A stretch of DNA of 64,000 nucleotides from Lactobacillus sp. ESL0791 (GTDB taxonomy: Bacteria; Bacillota; Bacilli; Lactobacillales; Lactobacillaceae), in contig NZ_JAQTHU010000001.1 in assembly GCF_029433255.1 (NCBI RefSeq), forward strand, positions 1,984,001-2,048,000, in the 5' to 3' direction. The position numbers and the translations under genes are program-made. Position 1 is the first letter of the stretch. The number at the start of each line of letters is the position of its first letter. Positions 46,026 to 54,628 of the stretch are shown here, one piece after another. The notes beneath the pieces were generated by a model. That model saw only the letters and a list, made by a program, of their open reading frames with translations. It made no database searches and was not told where the DNA came from.

Positions 46026-46797
46026 CAACGTAAATGTCCTGAATCAGTTTGGCAGGCGGCAGGCACTCTTCAACCGATAAAATTTCCCGGTTATGTTCGA
46101 TTAGCAGCTGCGACAAAACCGAAAGAACATTCCGACGCGGACCAGCAATTAATTGAAGACCAGTTTCATCACCAAATTCTAACTTTAATTTGGCTGGGAA
46201 AACGTCTTCCGTTATACTGGGCAGACCATGCAGAACAACGCATGTTCGTTGCAGTTCACTATCCTGTACAATTTTCTGCCAGGCAGCATTGATTAGCTGC
46301 CAATCGGTTTGGGCTTCAAGCCAGACAACTTCGGCCTGTTTATAAATCACATAAGCATCTACCTGGACCTGCTCATCATCCGTGTGCATGCCGCTCGCCA
46401 TCAGGATCGACTGCTTGCTCAAATTTGCCCGAACCTGAACCTGATTTTCCATGTTGAATGCCATGTAGCTGACATACCAGGTATCGGCTTTGGTCAAATT
46501 CCGCAAAACCAAATATTTTCCTTCCTCAACCACAGGAGCGGCATATTTGGCCACAATATTCTTATCTGTTGCATCGGTAAAAAGCAGATTCTGATTTTTT
46601 TCATCCCAGTGCCAGCACCGCTCTTCCGGATAAAAACCGATATTTGACGGAAAACCCAAGGTATGATCACGGTTAAGCCTGATGATTAAAATAGCGTCGC
46701 TATTGTCTCCCATGCAAATCATCATTTTTTCTTTACCGGTTTTATAAATAAAATCATGGTCAGCGCAAAGCGCCAACATCTCTTCCTCAGTCATCAT
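46012..46797 (-). CDS. Uncharacterised protein of the accessory Sec locus
   Basis: About 261 residues from ATG 46797 (AGAGG upstream; a GTG at 46803 is an alternative). I recognise no enzyme motif. The segment RCWHWDEKNQNLLFTDATDKNIVAKY looks like the beta-rich accessory domain seen in some surface-polysaccharide glycosyltransferases. The second half (VDAYVIYKQAEVVWLEAQTDWQLINAAW) is mixed alpha/beta. No signal peptide or membrane span. Tight coupling to asp3 and the glycosyltransferase upstream suggests a role in glycosylation or export of the adhesin. Confidence 0.6.
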   Translation of the reverse strand: MMTEEEMLALCADHDFIYKTGKEKMMICMGDNSDAILIIRLNRDHTLGFPSNIGFYPEERCWHWDEKNQNLLFTDATDKNIVAKYAAPVVEEGKYLVLRNLTKADTWYVSYMAFNMENQVQVRANLSKQSILMASGMHTDDEQVQVDAYVIYKQAEVVWLEAQTDWQLINAAWQKIVQDSELQRTCVVLHGLPSITEDVFPAKLKLEFGDETGLQLIAGPRRNVLSVLSQLLIEHNREILSVEECLPPAKLIQDIYVDGRR

Positions 46798-46809
46798 TCT
46801 CACCTCTGC

Positions 46810-47535
46810 TTATTTAAATTTAAACCAGGATTTTACGGCCGTATCATTATACATAAATTTGGTTGTTACTTTGCGCCCATGACACAAGCGGTTATTAAAG
46901 TAGTTATAGGCGATGTAATTAACCAGTGCCACTTCAAAGCCCGCAAAGCGAATATTTCCCTGATCCAAATACTTTTGAACAGTGTCATCGGTATACAGCT
47001 TGATAAAAATACCTAAGAATTCCAGCAGTGTTTCCCGCGTGCCGGCAAGCACGCCCGAATTCAACAGCTGCAAGTATTTATTGCGATTATTAAAATCAAT
47101 CAGGTAATCCGGCTGATCCTGCTTGCTAGTGATAACTGAATTATTGAGATCATTAAATTCGTCGCCAATATACAAAATATTGTCCTCAATATCTGCAAAG
47201 GGATAATTCAGCATCTCTACATTATCCAGATCAACCAGCGCCACTTTATCGATATCACTATTTTTGAGCAGATACTCGTAAACAATCTCCCACTTGCCAA
47301 ACATCAATTTGGCCTGGGGATAACGAGCAAAGCGCGGACAATAAACGGCCTTAACCAGCGGCGGCAGCTTCTGCTCATTTTGGAAATTAATCAGGATATC
47401 AGTTTCAACATTGAAACGTCTTACTGAATCTATTACCTTTTGCGCAATTTCCGCAATATTAATTTCTTTATGCACAATGGTATATTGTGAATCAACCATA
47501 TTAGTAAGATATTCGGCAATAACTACATTCTTCAT
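46810..47535 (-). CDS. Glycosyltransferase of GT-A type, probably extends the adhesin glycan
   Basis: 241 residues. The metal/nucleotide-sugar motif D-L-D (102-104) sits in DKVALVDLDNVEML, typical of small GT-A transferases. LLNSGVLAGTRETLLEFL and GFEVALVNYIAYNYF are consistent with acceptor-site segments. First gene after the adhesin, separated from it by a strong hairpin. It most likely adds a second sugar to the GlcNAc laid down by GtfA. The sugar donor is unknown. Confidence 0.72.
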   Translation of the reverse strand: MKNVVIAEYLTNMVDSQYTIVHKEINIAEIAQKVIDSVRRFNVETDILINFQNEQKLPPLVKAVYCPRFARYPQAKLMFGKWEIVYEYLLKNSDIDKVALVDLDNVEMLNYPFADIEDNILYIGDEFNDLNNSVITSKQDQPDYLIDFNNRNKYLQLLNSGVLAGTRETLLEFLGIFIKLYTDDTVQKYLDQGNIRFAGFEVALVNYIAYNYFNNRLCHGRKVTTKFMYNDTAVKSWFKFK

Positions 47536-47567
47536 AATATTCTCTACTTCTTAAATTATTTGTGTAT

Positions 47568-47598
47568 GACATTCTCAAATGTACTTATTGAGAATGTC
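47568..47598 (-). terminator. Intercistronic hairpin between the serine-rich adhesin and its glycosylation/export genes
   Basis: Perfect 11-bp stem GACATTCTCAA (47568-47578) with TTGAGAATGTC (47588-47598), loop of 9 bases. No T-run follows on the minus strand, so partial termination, RNA processing or 3'-end protection is more likely than full termination. It would let the structural protein be made in excess of its export machinery. Confidence 0.6.
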
Positions 47599-47658
47599 TT
47601 TGCAAATCCATCAGCTCTAACAAACACTTATGCTTATTTTATCATTAAATAAACTAAT

Positions 47659-50600
47659 TTACTTTTTCTCAAAATTAGCAGCCAAGATATAACGACCGTG
47701 TCCAGCATGATAGTACTTTTCGCCGTTAATTAATCTTGTACTGTAAATCTTAATCTTTCTGCCTTTCTCCAGCACTTCAGTTCCGATGCGCACGCCCCGT
47801 TCACTGTAAACATAAGCATTATGCGCTAGCTCAAGCTCGGAACCAACAAAGTTGCCAGTGGCCAAATACCTGCCAAAATGAATACTGTAAAATTCACGGC
47901 CAGCGATCTTAACCGTTTCGTAGGTCTTAATCTTCTCGCCTTTCTTAAGTACTTCTCTTTCTATTCGGTTACCATCCGCATCGTAAACGTAGGCATCATG
48001 CTTCAGTATTAGTTCAGACCCCACAAAGTTGCTGGCAATTACATATTGGCTATTACCAATGTAGTAAAAATACTTGTCATTAATTAATACTTTCTCGCCA
48101 TAGGTCTTAACAAGTGAATTCCTTGCCAAAATTAACGTCCCAATCCTTTTCCCCAGCTGATCATAGAAACCTGCATTGTGATGCAACTTTCTAATGGTGC
48201 CCTTAGCAGCAGCCGTATTGGAACTTGTGACAGTACTGCAATTATTATTGCACCCATAATCAGTCGCCGAATATGCGCTGCTATTATCTGTAGCACTGCT
48301 TAGACTGAAGCTCCTACTGGCACTGGTTGATGTCGCTTTGCTCAAGGATGCAGCCAGGCTCAGCACCGCTGAACTGGAAACCGAACTTGATAGAAAAGAA
48401 CTCAATGAACTTGAGAACAGTTTTGAATATGACAGACGTAATAACTGGGAACTAGCACTAGAACTGGCCGCTAAACTGAGCTGGAAACTGGCTGGGTTCT
48501 TTGATTCACGGGCCAAATTGCTAGATGAGGCAGTTAAAATACTCTTTGACGAAGATAAGCCGCTTAATGCAGATGACAGATTAACTTTTGACTGCGTACT
48601 CAGCGAGCTGGAAGCGGTTGACGAACTGGACAAGCTGGAACTCAAACTTGAAGAACTGGTCAGTTTCGACAACTGGGAATTAGCACTAGCACTGGGTTTT
48701 GAACTTAACTGGGAACTGGCTGGGTTCTTTGAACCGTTAGTCAAACTGCTAGATGACGCAGATGAATCAGTTTGTGATAATAAGCCGCTCAAGGCAGATG
48801 ACAGATTGACTTTTGACTGTGCACTCAGCAAACTGGAAGTGGTTGACGAACTGGACAAGCTGGAACTTAAATTTGAAGAACTGGTCAGTTTCGGCAACTG
48901 GGAATTATCGCTAGCACTGGTATTTGAACTTAACTGGGAACTGGCTGGATTCTTTGAGCCGCTAGTCAAACTGCTAGATGACGCAGATGAATCAGTTTGT
49001 GATAATAAGTCACTCAAGGCAGATGACAGATTGACTTTTGACTGTGCACTTAGCGAACTGGAAACGGTTGAAGAACTGGTCAAGCTGGAACTCAAATTGG
49101 AAGAACTGATCATTTTCGACAACTGGGAACCAGCACTGGTCTCTAAACTAAGCTGAGAACTGGCTAAGTTTTTTGATTCACGGGCCAAATTGCTAGATGA
49201 AGCAGTTAAGATACTATTTTCCAGGGATAAGCTGCTTAACACAGATGACAGATCAACTGTTGTTTTTGCACTGGACAAACTGGAACTCAAGTTTGAAGAA
49301 CTAGACAATTCCGCTAGCTGGGAACCATTAGAACTAGTCTTTAGACGGAGTTGGGAATTGGCTGAATTCTTTGAATCGCTGACCAAACTGTTAGATGATG
49401 CAGCTATGGCACTTTGCGCTAATAAACTGCTTAAGGCAGATGACAGATCAGCTTGCGGCTGGACACTTTGCAAGCTGGAAGCGGCCGATGAACTAAATAA
49501 TCTCGACAATTGTAAACTAGCACCAGCACCTGTCTTAGAATTGAGCTGGGAACTGGTTGGATTCTTTGAGCCGCTGGTCAAACTATCAGATGATGCCGCT
49601 GCGGCACTCTGCGATAATAGGCTGCTGACCAGAGAGGACAATAACAAACTTAGTGAACTGGAATTAGCTATACTTGAAAGGCTAGAAGATAAAGCCGCCG
49701 AAGATTGACTTGATAAAAGTGAGCGTAAACTAGAGCTTTGCTTTGAACTCAATGAGCTAAATGAACTGGAGAGGCTGGAGGAAAGACTCAAAGACACAAT
49801 TACTGAAGTTGATGAACTAGCCGACAATGATGCAGTCAGACTGGATGATATGCTTGAGAGACTCGAACTCAATAAACTAGAGCTGACTGCACTTGACAGG
49901 CTTGATGACATAGCAGAAGATGATAAATACGACTTCAATGAACTTAAAGCTGCTGAAGACAAACGGGAAGATGCTAAAAAACTGTCTGAAATTGAACTAG
50001 ACAAAAACGAACTTAAACTAGACGAAGCAGTTAAGGAATCAATTTGCGACGATAAGCTGCTTAGCGCAATCGATAATTCAGTGCTTGCTTGCAAGCTGGA
50101 TCGACGGGAAGATGCTAATGAACTGCTCAAAGCCAGGCTAGATAATGAGGATCTCAAACTAGATAACGCAGCTGCGGACTTCGAACTTAACAAACTTAAA
50201 CTCAAACTAGACGATAAACTCATTAAGCTAAAACTGGACAAACTTGAGGATAACACTGAAGATGACAGACTAGACAGCAACGAGTTCAAACTTAAACTTG
50301 ATGCCAAACTTAAGGAATCAGCCGCACTTGACAAAGCTGAGCTTCGGCTAGTGCTTAATGAATAGTCAGATAAAGAAGACCGTGAATTATCTCCAGGTAA
50401 ACTTCCAATACCTGCATTCATTGTTGAGTCAGACGACAAAGAACTAGCATTAAGATTTGATATAGCTGCACGCAGCGAAGAGTTGGATTGGCTTAATTCG
50501 ATGCCGCGTGAAGTCATCTCAGAATAATTTTTACTTGCAAAACTAGATGCACTCATACTTGCAATTGCAGAAGTGGCGACAGAAGAATGATTAGTATTAC

Positions 50601-51060
50601 CCAAAGGATTTTTAGTTTCTGAATTTGGAACAAAATCATTAAAAGATGTGTGGCTGACGCTCACATTATTACCCGTAATCGAAGACAAATTAGAGGATGC
50701 TGCCGACTGCGTTGCAGCGGACGAAGCAGACATATTCATTGATTGATTGTCATCAACAGTCGTGTCAACTTCTTCTACAAATGATTCAGTAACAAACATT
50801 GGCTGGGTATTTTCAGATGTAGGAATAGTTGCTGCTTGTCCATTATCTAGCAAGTGCTCACCATACGGCGGTTGTACCTTTGGCGTGCCCATCGCAACAT
50901 ATGTAGGTTTCAGGGGATGACTAATAAGACCGTCCGATAGGCTGTCAAGATCGGCGATGTTAGCGGTTAATACGTCCTGTCCAGACGCATTTGCTTTTTC
51001 AGCTTTATTTTTTTCAATTAGCTGTTCTTCTGACTTTCTTTCTTGATCTGAACTCTTCAT
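47659..51060 (-). CDS. Serine-rich repeat surface protein with three C-terminal SLAP modules, no recognisable signal peptide
   Basis: About 1133 residues from ATG 51060 (a TTG at 51075 is in frame); the ribosome site is poor. Residues 1-110 are charged and then mixed, with no hydrophobic stretch and no K-x-Y-K-x-G-K-x-W signal. From about 115 to 950 the protein is a Ser/Leu/Ala-rich repeat region (SSSLSS-type), including about six longer imperfect repeats. The last ~184 residues are three SLAP modules of about 60 residues (each H-x-A-x-V/F-Y-D, then KTYGE or KIKTYE, then G-x-x-x-Y-x-x-x-x-NF), which bind cell-wall polymer in lactobacilli. No LPXTG is present. Flanked by a full SecA2/SecY2/Asp/Gtf set, so it is the expected export and glycosylation substrate. 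Confidence 0.85.
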   Translation of the reverse strand: MKSSDQERKSEEQLIEKNKAEKANASGQDVLTANIADLDSLSDGLISHPLKPTYVAMGTPKVQPPYGEHLLDNGQAATIPTSENTQPMFVTESFVEEVDTTVDDNQSMNMSASSAATQSAASSNLSSITGNNVSVSHTSFNDFVPNSETKNPLGNTNHSSVATSAIASMSASSFASKNYSEMTSRGIELSQSNSSLRAAISNLNASSLSSDSTMNAGIGSLPGDNSRSSLSDYSLSTSRSSALSSAADSLSLASSLSLNSLLSSLSSSVLSSSLSSFSLMSLSSSLSLSLLSSKSAAALSSLRSSLSSLALSSSLASSRRSSLQASTELSIALSSLSSQIDSLTASSSLSSFLSSSISDSFLASSRLSSAALSSLKSYLSSSAMSSSLSSAVSSSLLSSSLSSISSSLTASLSASSSTSVIVSLSLSSSLSSSFSSLSSKQSSSLRSLLSSQSSAALSSSLSSIANSSSLSLLLSSLVSSLLSQSAAAASSDSLTSGSKNPTSSQLNSKTGAGASLQLSRLFSSSAASSLQSVQPQADLSSALSSLLAQSAIAASSNSLVSDSKNSANSQLRLKTSSNGSQLAELSSSSNLSSSLSSAKTTVDLSSVLSSLSLENSILTASSSNLARESKNLASSQLSLETSAGSQLSKMISSSNLSSSLTSSSTVSSSLSAQSKVNLSSALSDLLSQTDSSASSSSLTSGSKNPASSQLSSNTSASDNSQLPKLTSSSNLSSSLSSSSTTSSLLSAQSKVNLSSALSGLLSQTDSSASSSSLTNGSKNPASSQLSSKPSASANSQLSKLTSSSSLSSSLSSSSTASSSLSTQSKVNLSSALSGLSSSKSILTASSSNLARESKNPASFQLSLAASSSASSQLLRLSYSKLFSSSLSSFLSSSVSSSAVLSLAASLSKATSTSASRSFSLSSATDNSSAYSATDYGCNNNCSTVTSSNTAAAKGTIRKLHHNAGFYDQLGKRIGTLILARNSLVKTYGEKVLINDKYFYYIGNSQYVIASNFVGSELILKHDAYVYDADGNRIEREVLKKGEKIKTYETVKIAGREFYSIHFGRYLATGNFVGSELELAHNAYVYSERGVRIGTEVLEKGRKIKIYSTRLINGEKYYHAGHGRYILAANFEKK
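48400..49680 (-). repeat. Imperfect tandem repeats inside the serine-rich protein
   Basis: A unit of roughly 65-76 codons recurs about six times. Landmarks are the near-identical plus-strand stretches around 48487, 48715, 48943, 49158, 49358 and 49551. Each encodes a block like SKNPASSQLS followed by SSNLSSSLSS and VNLSSALS. Spacing shrinks from about 228 to 193 bases toward the N-terminal side, pointing to unequal-crossover growth. Confidence 0.7.
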
Positions 51061-51075
51061 GTTTTCTACCCACAA

Positions 51076-51483
51076 CCCGAAACAACGACCGTTAGCTGCT
51101 GCCTATTACTTATTAGCAGTTAAAACTAAACTGCTATTTATATATAGTTCACTTAATAAATATCTTAAATATTTAAATTACGTAACTAACTGTACTTGTC
51201 TAATCTATTATAACGCTATGAAGCATAGATGCAACAATCGTTCATGTCGTGCGTTGTAAATAAAAGAATAACAAGCTATTAAGTTTTTTTAATTACTAAT
51301 AATTTTATAAAAGCAAATTCGCTATATTTATTTGAATTAATTTTATTATAATACCTCAATTAAGTTGGCACAAACTTACAGCCGCCGACCTAAAAATACT
51401 GGCAGTTATTGTTGAAAATTTGCTGATTTTCCATCTAAACTACAAAATTTAAAGCAAAACTACGTTTCTCTCTAGCTTACCTT
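51076..51483. other. Upstream region of the serine-rich protein gene
   Basis: Contains the promoter at 51207-51234 and a 7-bp stem hairpin (AGCAGTT 51115-51121 with AACTGCT 51129-51135) in the ~140-base leader. All three minus-strand frames between promoter and start are closed by stops, and none encodes a signal peptide. The 51240-51480 part is AT-rich with nothing else recognisable. Confidence 0.6.
51207..51234 (-). promoter_or_regulatory. Promoter of the serine-rich protein / accessory Sec operon
   Basis: On the minus strand TTGCAT (51229-51234) and a perfect TATAAT (51207-51212) stand 16 bases apart. The predicted start near 51200 gives a leader of about 140 bases, long enough for control by the hairpin described in the region entry. 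Confidence 0.6.
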
Positions 51484-51792
51484 TTATTTAAATTCCAGCC
51501 AAATGACAAGCACTACTAGCAGCAGTTTTATCAGAAAATGACTCCAGTTAATCTTGCCCAGCACCAGTTTGCCATTCAGAACGCCTGCAAGCAGCATTAA
51601 AACCAGGCCAGCAACCAACGAGTAAACATTAACCTGCTGCAGAAGCATTAGGACACCAGCAAGTAAGTTCAAAACCAAGAGCCAGGCCGGTGTTTTGCCC
51701 TTATTTACTTTAAAATAGGAATAACAGTTGCTGCCCAAAAACAGCACGGCATACAGGTAAACTATGACCTCAGTGATAATTTTTAACATCAT
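51484..51792 (-). CDS. Small membrane protein coupled to the MFS exporter
   Basis: About 101-102 residues, three or four hydrophobic segments (TEVIVYLYAVLFLGSNCY, WLLVLNLLAGVLMLL, SLVAGLVLMLLAGVL, FLIKLLLVVLVIWL). Two consecutive ATGs overlap the TGA of the MFS gene, with AAGGAG upstream. Family not recognised. Co-expression with the MarR-regulated exporter suggests an accessory role. Confidence 0.75.
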   Translation of the reverse strand: MMLKIITEVIVYLYAVLFLGSNCYSYFKVNKGKTPAWLLVLNLLAGVLMLLQQVNVYSLVAGLVLMLLAGVLNGKLVLGKINWSHFLIKLLLVVLVIWLEFK

Positions 51793-53219
51793 TTCTCCTT
51801 TTTAATCAGCCGCCAACCGCTCAAAATTACGGTAACTAAGCATATTATAACCGAAATGATGAAAACCACATGCATTCCGTAAATAAAAATTTCTGGCTGC
51901 TTAGGCAAATATCCAGTTACCCACGCGCCCTTGGCATGACTCATGGCTGAAAACAGGATTGTTGTGGCCGTCGAAATGCCGATTACCATCCCCAAATTCC
52001 GTGACAAGGAATTGATGCTGCCGGCAATTCCCAGGTCCTTTTGTTCCACCGATCCCATAATCAGCGAATTGTTGGGTGAGCTGAAAATCCCGCTGCCCAG
52101 ACCCATGATCGCAATGCTGACACCAAACAGCCAGATTGGCGAATACAAATTGCAAAGCAGGTAGCCGACTTGGCTGACTAATAGCAAGAGCAGGCCGATA
52201 AACGTAATCAGTTTCGGGCCAATTTTATCCGAAGCCGTCCCGGCAAGCGGAGCCGCAACCAGCTGGACCACCGGCAGGATCATCAACAGGTAGCCTGTCT
52301 GGCTAGGCGGCAGGTGCCGTGCATTTTCCAAATAAAAGGGGGTCACAACGTTAAAGAAAAAGTTGGTGATAAAAATGAGCAGTGCACACAGCAGGCTGAC
52401 CGAAAAGTCTGGATTCTTGAACAATTTAAACTGCAGGAGCGGTGCTTGCTCGTGCTCTTCCGTGTAACCAAACCAGACAAAACTCAGAATGCCGAGTACC
52501 AGCAAAACTAGGACAAGCGGCGCGGTGAAACCGACCTGCTGTCCCAGGAAAATACCGCCAAACAGAGTGAGCATCCCCAGTGCAAAACTAAATGCCCCTT
52601 TTTTATCAAGCGAGCTTTTACTAAAGGTAATGTCTTTCGGAAGCACCAGGCCGCCGATGACTGCCGCCACAATTCCCACCGGGACGTTCAACCAGAAAAT
52701 ATAGCTCCAGGATAAATGGGTCAGGATAACTCCGCCAAGCCCCGGTCCAGCAATCGAACCCAGGGCAACGAATGATCCGATCATTCCCAATGCCTTGCCC
52801 CGTTCGGAATTGGGAAAAATTTCCGTAATAATCCCGTTATTGGTGGCCATTGTCATCGCCGCCCCGACGGCCTGAAGTGTCCGTGCGGCCAACAGAAATG
52901 CCAGGTTAACCTTGATCCCGGACAAGAGCGAACCGGCAATAAAGAAGATTGCTCCCAGGCGGAAGATTTTGATTTTACCAAAAATATCGCCTAACTTCCC
53001 AAAAAAGAGGATAAAGGTGCAGACAATAATCAAATATAGGGAAACCACCCATTCCGCTTGACTCATTGGGATCCGCAGATCCTTGCTGATGACCGGCAGG
53101 GCAATATTGACGATTGTCCCGTCTAGCGTTGACATAAAGGTAAATAAGCCCACGGCAACTAAAATCCACCAGCGGGTCTTTTGCACATGCTTATCAGTTT
53201 GATAACTTGCTTGTGTCAT
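51789..53219 (-). CDS. DHA2-family MFS drug exporter under MarR control
   Basis: About 476 residues from ATG 53219, chosen for GGGAG upstream. Fourteen predicted helices. LFTFMSTLDGTIVNIALPVISKDL is the DHA2 motif D1 and GKLGDIFGKIKIFRLG is motif A. AARTLQAVGAAMTMATNNGI and SIAGPGLGGVI complete motifs B and C. This is the EmrB/QacA-like branch, exporting lipophilic drugs by proton antiport. It follows the MarR gene by 18 bases and precedes the small membrane protein. Confidence 0.92.
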   Translation of the reverse strand: MTQASYQTDKHVQKTRWWILVAVGLFTFMSTLDGTIVNIALPVISKDLRIPMSQAEWVVSLYLIIVCTFILFFGKLGDIFGKIKIFRLGAIFFIAGSLLSGIKVNLAFLLAARTLQAVGAAMTMATNNGIITEIFPNSERGKALGMIGSFVALGSIAGPGLGGVILTHLSWSYIFWLNVPVGIVAAVIGGLVLPKDITFSKSSLDKKGAFSFALGMLTLFGGIFLGQQVGFTAPLVLVLLVLGILSFVWFGYTEEHEQAPLLQFKLFKNPDFSVSLLCALLIFITNFFFNVVTPFYLENARHLPPSQTGYLLMILPVVQLVAAPLAGTASDKIGPKLITFIGLLLLLVSQVGYLLCNLYSPIWLFGVSIAIMGLGSGIFSSPNNSLIMGSVEQKDLGIAGSINSLSRNLGMVIGISTATTILFSAMSHAKGAWVTGYLPKQPEIFIYGMHVVFIISVIICLVTVILSGWRLIKKEK

Positions 53220-53237
53220 TTGCAATGCTCCCAATAA

Positions 53238-53840
53238 CTATTTCCCACACCAAGAATCACCGTAGTGACAATTGCCATGAAAATGATGCCGGCCGTATTT
53301 TTTCCGCCACTCTTTGATTTCTTCTTCCGAAAAGTCATGGTGGCGCCATTTTCCACGGTACTTGCGCATCAGCTCCATCCGGTCAAATGGCTCAACGAAC
53401 TTGTCGGTCTTGGTCTTAAACTCTTCATCCCAGCCGGATGGGATTTTCACCAAAAGTTCGCTTAGGCGCTCCTGCTCATCGGCGGTCAAGCCGGCAAAAA
53501 AGTCCGCGCCGCTATTTTCCTTCATCGCCGCCGCTTGCTGATCAGCCAACTTGCGTCCGACTTCTGTCAGGTAAATCTTCTTGCTGCGGCGGTCGTTTTT
53601 GGCAACCTCGCGCCGGATCTCTCCCTTATCTTCAAGCTTCTTCAATAATTCAGCAAGTGATCCCGGGCTTAGTGCCAAAATTTTGGCCAGATAATTCTGG
53701 GTTAGCCCATCTTCAAGCTTGAGCACCGCTAAAACACGTTTCTGCCCGTTGAAGCCCTGCTGATGCTGATACATAAAATAATTACTTGCGCGGCTGATGA
53801 AGCGTAATTGCCCCAACAATTGTTGATTCATTTCTTCCAT
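53238..53840 (-). CDS. MarR-family regulator with a His/Cys-rich C-terminal tail
   Basis: 200 residues, longer than the usual ~150. The winged helix is LTQNYLAKILALSPGSLAELLKKLEDKGEIRREVAKNDRRSKKIYLTEVG. After a typical dimer helix the tail continues into KYGRHHFHGNCHYGDSWCGK, rich in His and Cys and able in principle to bind a metal or act as a thiol sensor. First gene of the exporter operon; the promoter carries two GGTACC boxes, so it likely represses itself and the exporter. GGAG nine bases upstream fixes the ATG. Confidence 0.9.
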   Translation of the reverse strand: MEEMNQQLLGQLRFISRASNYFMYQHQQGFNGQKRVLAVLKLEDGLTQNYLAKILALSPGSLAELLKKLEDKGEIRREVAKNDRRSKKIYLTEVGRKLADQQAAAMKENSGADFFAGLTADEQERLSELLVKIPSGWDEEFKTKTDKFVEPFDRMELMRKYRGKWRHHDFSEEEIKEWRKKYGRHHFHGNCHYGDSWCGK

Positions 53841-53856
53841 CTTGTACTCCTTTTTG

Positions 53857-53914
53857 TTAGGTACCTTATTATTTTTTGTTTTAGATTATAGTTCGGTACC
53901 TAACTAATTGTCAA
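53857..53914 (-). promoter_or_regulatory. MarR-operon promoter with twin inverted GGTACC operator boxes
   Basis: On the minus strand TTGACA (53909-53914) and TATAAT (53885-53890) are 18 bases apart. GTTAGGTACC (53857-53866) and GGTACCTAAC (53895-53904, plus-strand coordinates) form a 10-bp inverted repeat. One arm lies between -35 and -10, the other just downstream of the start point. This is the layout expected for autorepression. Confidence 0.8.
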
Positions 53915-54045
53915 GAAGAAAGAAAATTTATTGAAAACATTAAAAAAGGCGCTTTTTAGCAAATAGAAATTGCTTGATGACTTCTATTTACAAAAAACGT
54001 TGATTTTTACGAATTATTAGAATTAAGAAAAAGATTTAACGCTAA

Positions 54046-54621
54046 CTAGCTGCTTTTCAGCAATCCCCGCGCAAGCAGATCCGCCAGCAAGTTGTATCCT
54101 TCCGCCCCAAAATGCAGGCCATCATTTAGGCTACCACAGCATAAATTAGTCAAGTCACCATGAGTTAGCATTGCCTGAGCGAGATTAACAAAATGACAAT
54201 GGTAAACAGATGCAATTTGCTGAACCTGTCCGCTATAAGCCGCAACTAAGTTATTGGTGCGGCTTGTTTGCTTCTGCTCGTCAACCGCTGGCGGTGATAC
54301 CAAAAATATATGCTGCGGATAATATAAACAGATAATACTTGAAACAATTAATGCCATATTTTGCCCAAATTGCGTTAACGGCACTTGCTTGTGCCGTGCC
54401 AAGTCATTGGTTCCAAGCAGCAGCACAATATTATCACAACGCTCTTGCTGAAATACCAACTCATTCAGCCGCGCAAAAAAGGCTCCGGAATTAATTCCCG
54501 AAACCGCCGTATTAATTATTTCAAGAGCGGGCAGCCTTTTTCTTAAATCCACGTTAAGGTACAGTTCCTGCAGCCCTTCCTTGCGCGCGATAATACTGTC
54601 ACCGGTTAAAAGCAGCTTCAT
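54046..54621 (-). CDS. SGNH/GDSL-family hydrolase
   Basis: 191 residues. Block I is LLTGDSIIA with the nucleophile Ser9, block III LLLGTNDLARH supplies the Asn of the oxyanion hole, and block V NDGLHFGAEGYNLLA gives the catalytic Asp and His. No signal peptide, so a cytoplasmic esterase or acylhydrolase. It follows the M20 amidohydrolase by 7 bases and is probably co-transcribed with it. Substrate unknown; sugar esters or lysophospholipids are common in the family. Confidence 0.88.
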   Translation of the reverse strand: MKLLLTGDSIIARKEGLQELYLNVDLRKRLPALEIINTAVSGINSGAFFARLNELVFQQERCDNIVLLLGTNDLARHKQVPLTQFGQNMALIVSSIICLYYPQHIFLVSPPAVDEQKQTSRTNNLVAAYSGQVQQIASVYHCHFVNLAQAMLTHGDLTNLCCGSLNDGLHFGAEGYNLLADLLARGLLKSS

Positions 54622-54628
54622 AATTAGT

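Noticed and set aside
48338..50365. Long open frames on the plus strand opposite the serine-rich protein, rich in Leu, Glu, Asp and Lys
   Set aside because: They mirror the repetitive Ser/Leu codons of the minus-strand gene, are broken by stops at 49154 and 49706, lack sensible ribosome sites and show only low-complexity composition.
53943..53960. AAAAAGGCGCTTTTT as a terminator of the GDSL gene
   Set aside because: The stem is short and mostly A-T; too weak to call.
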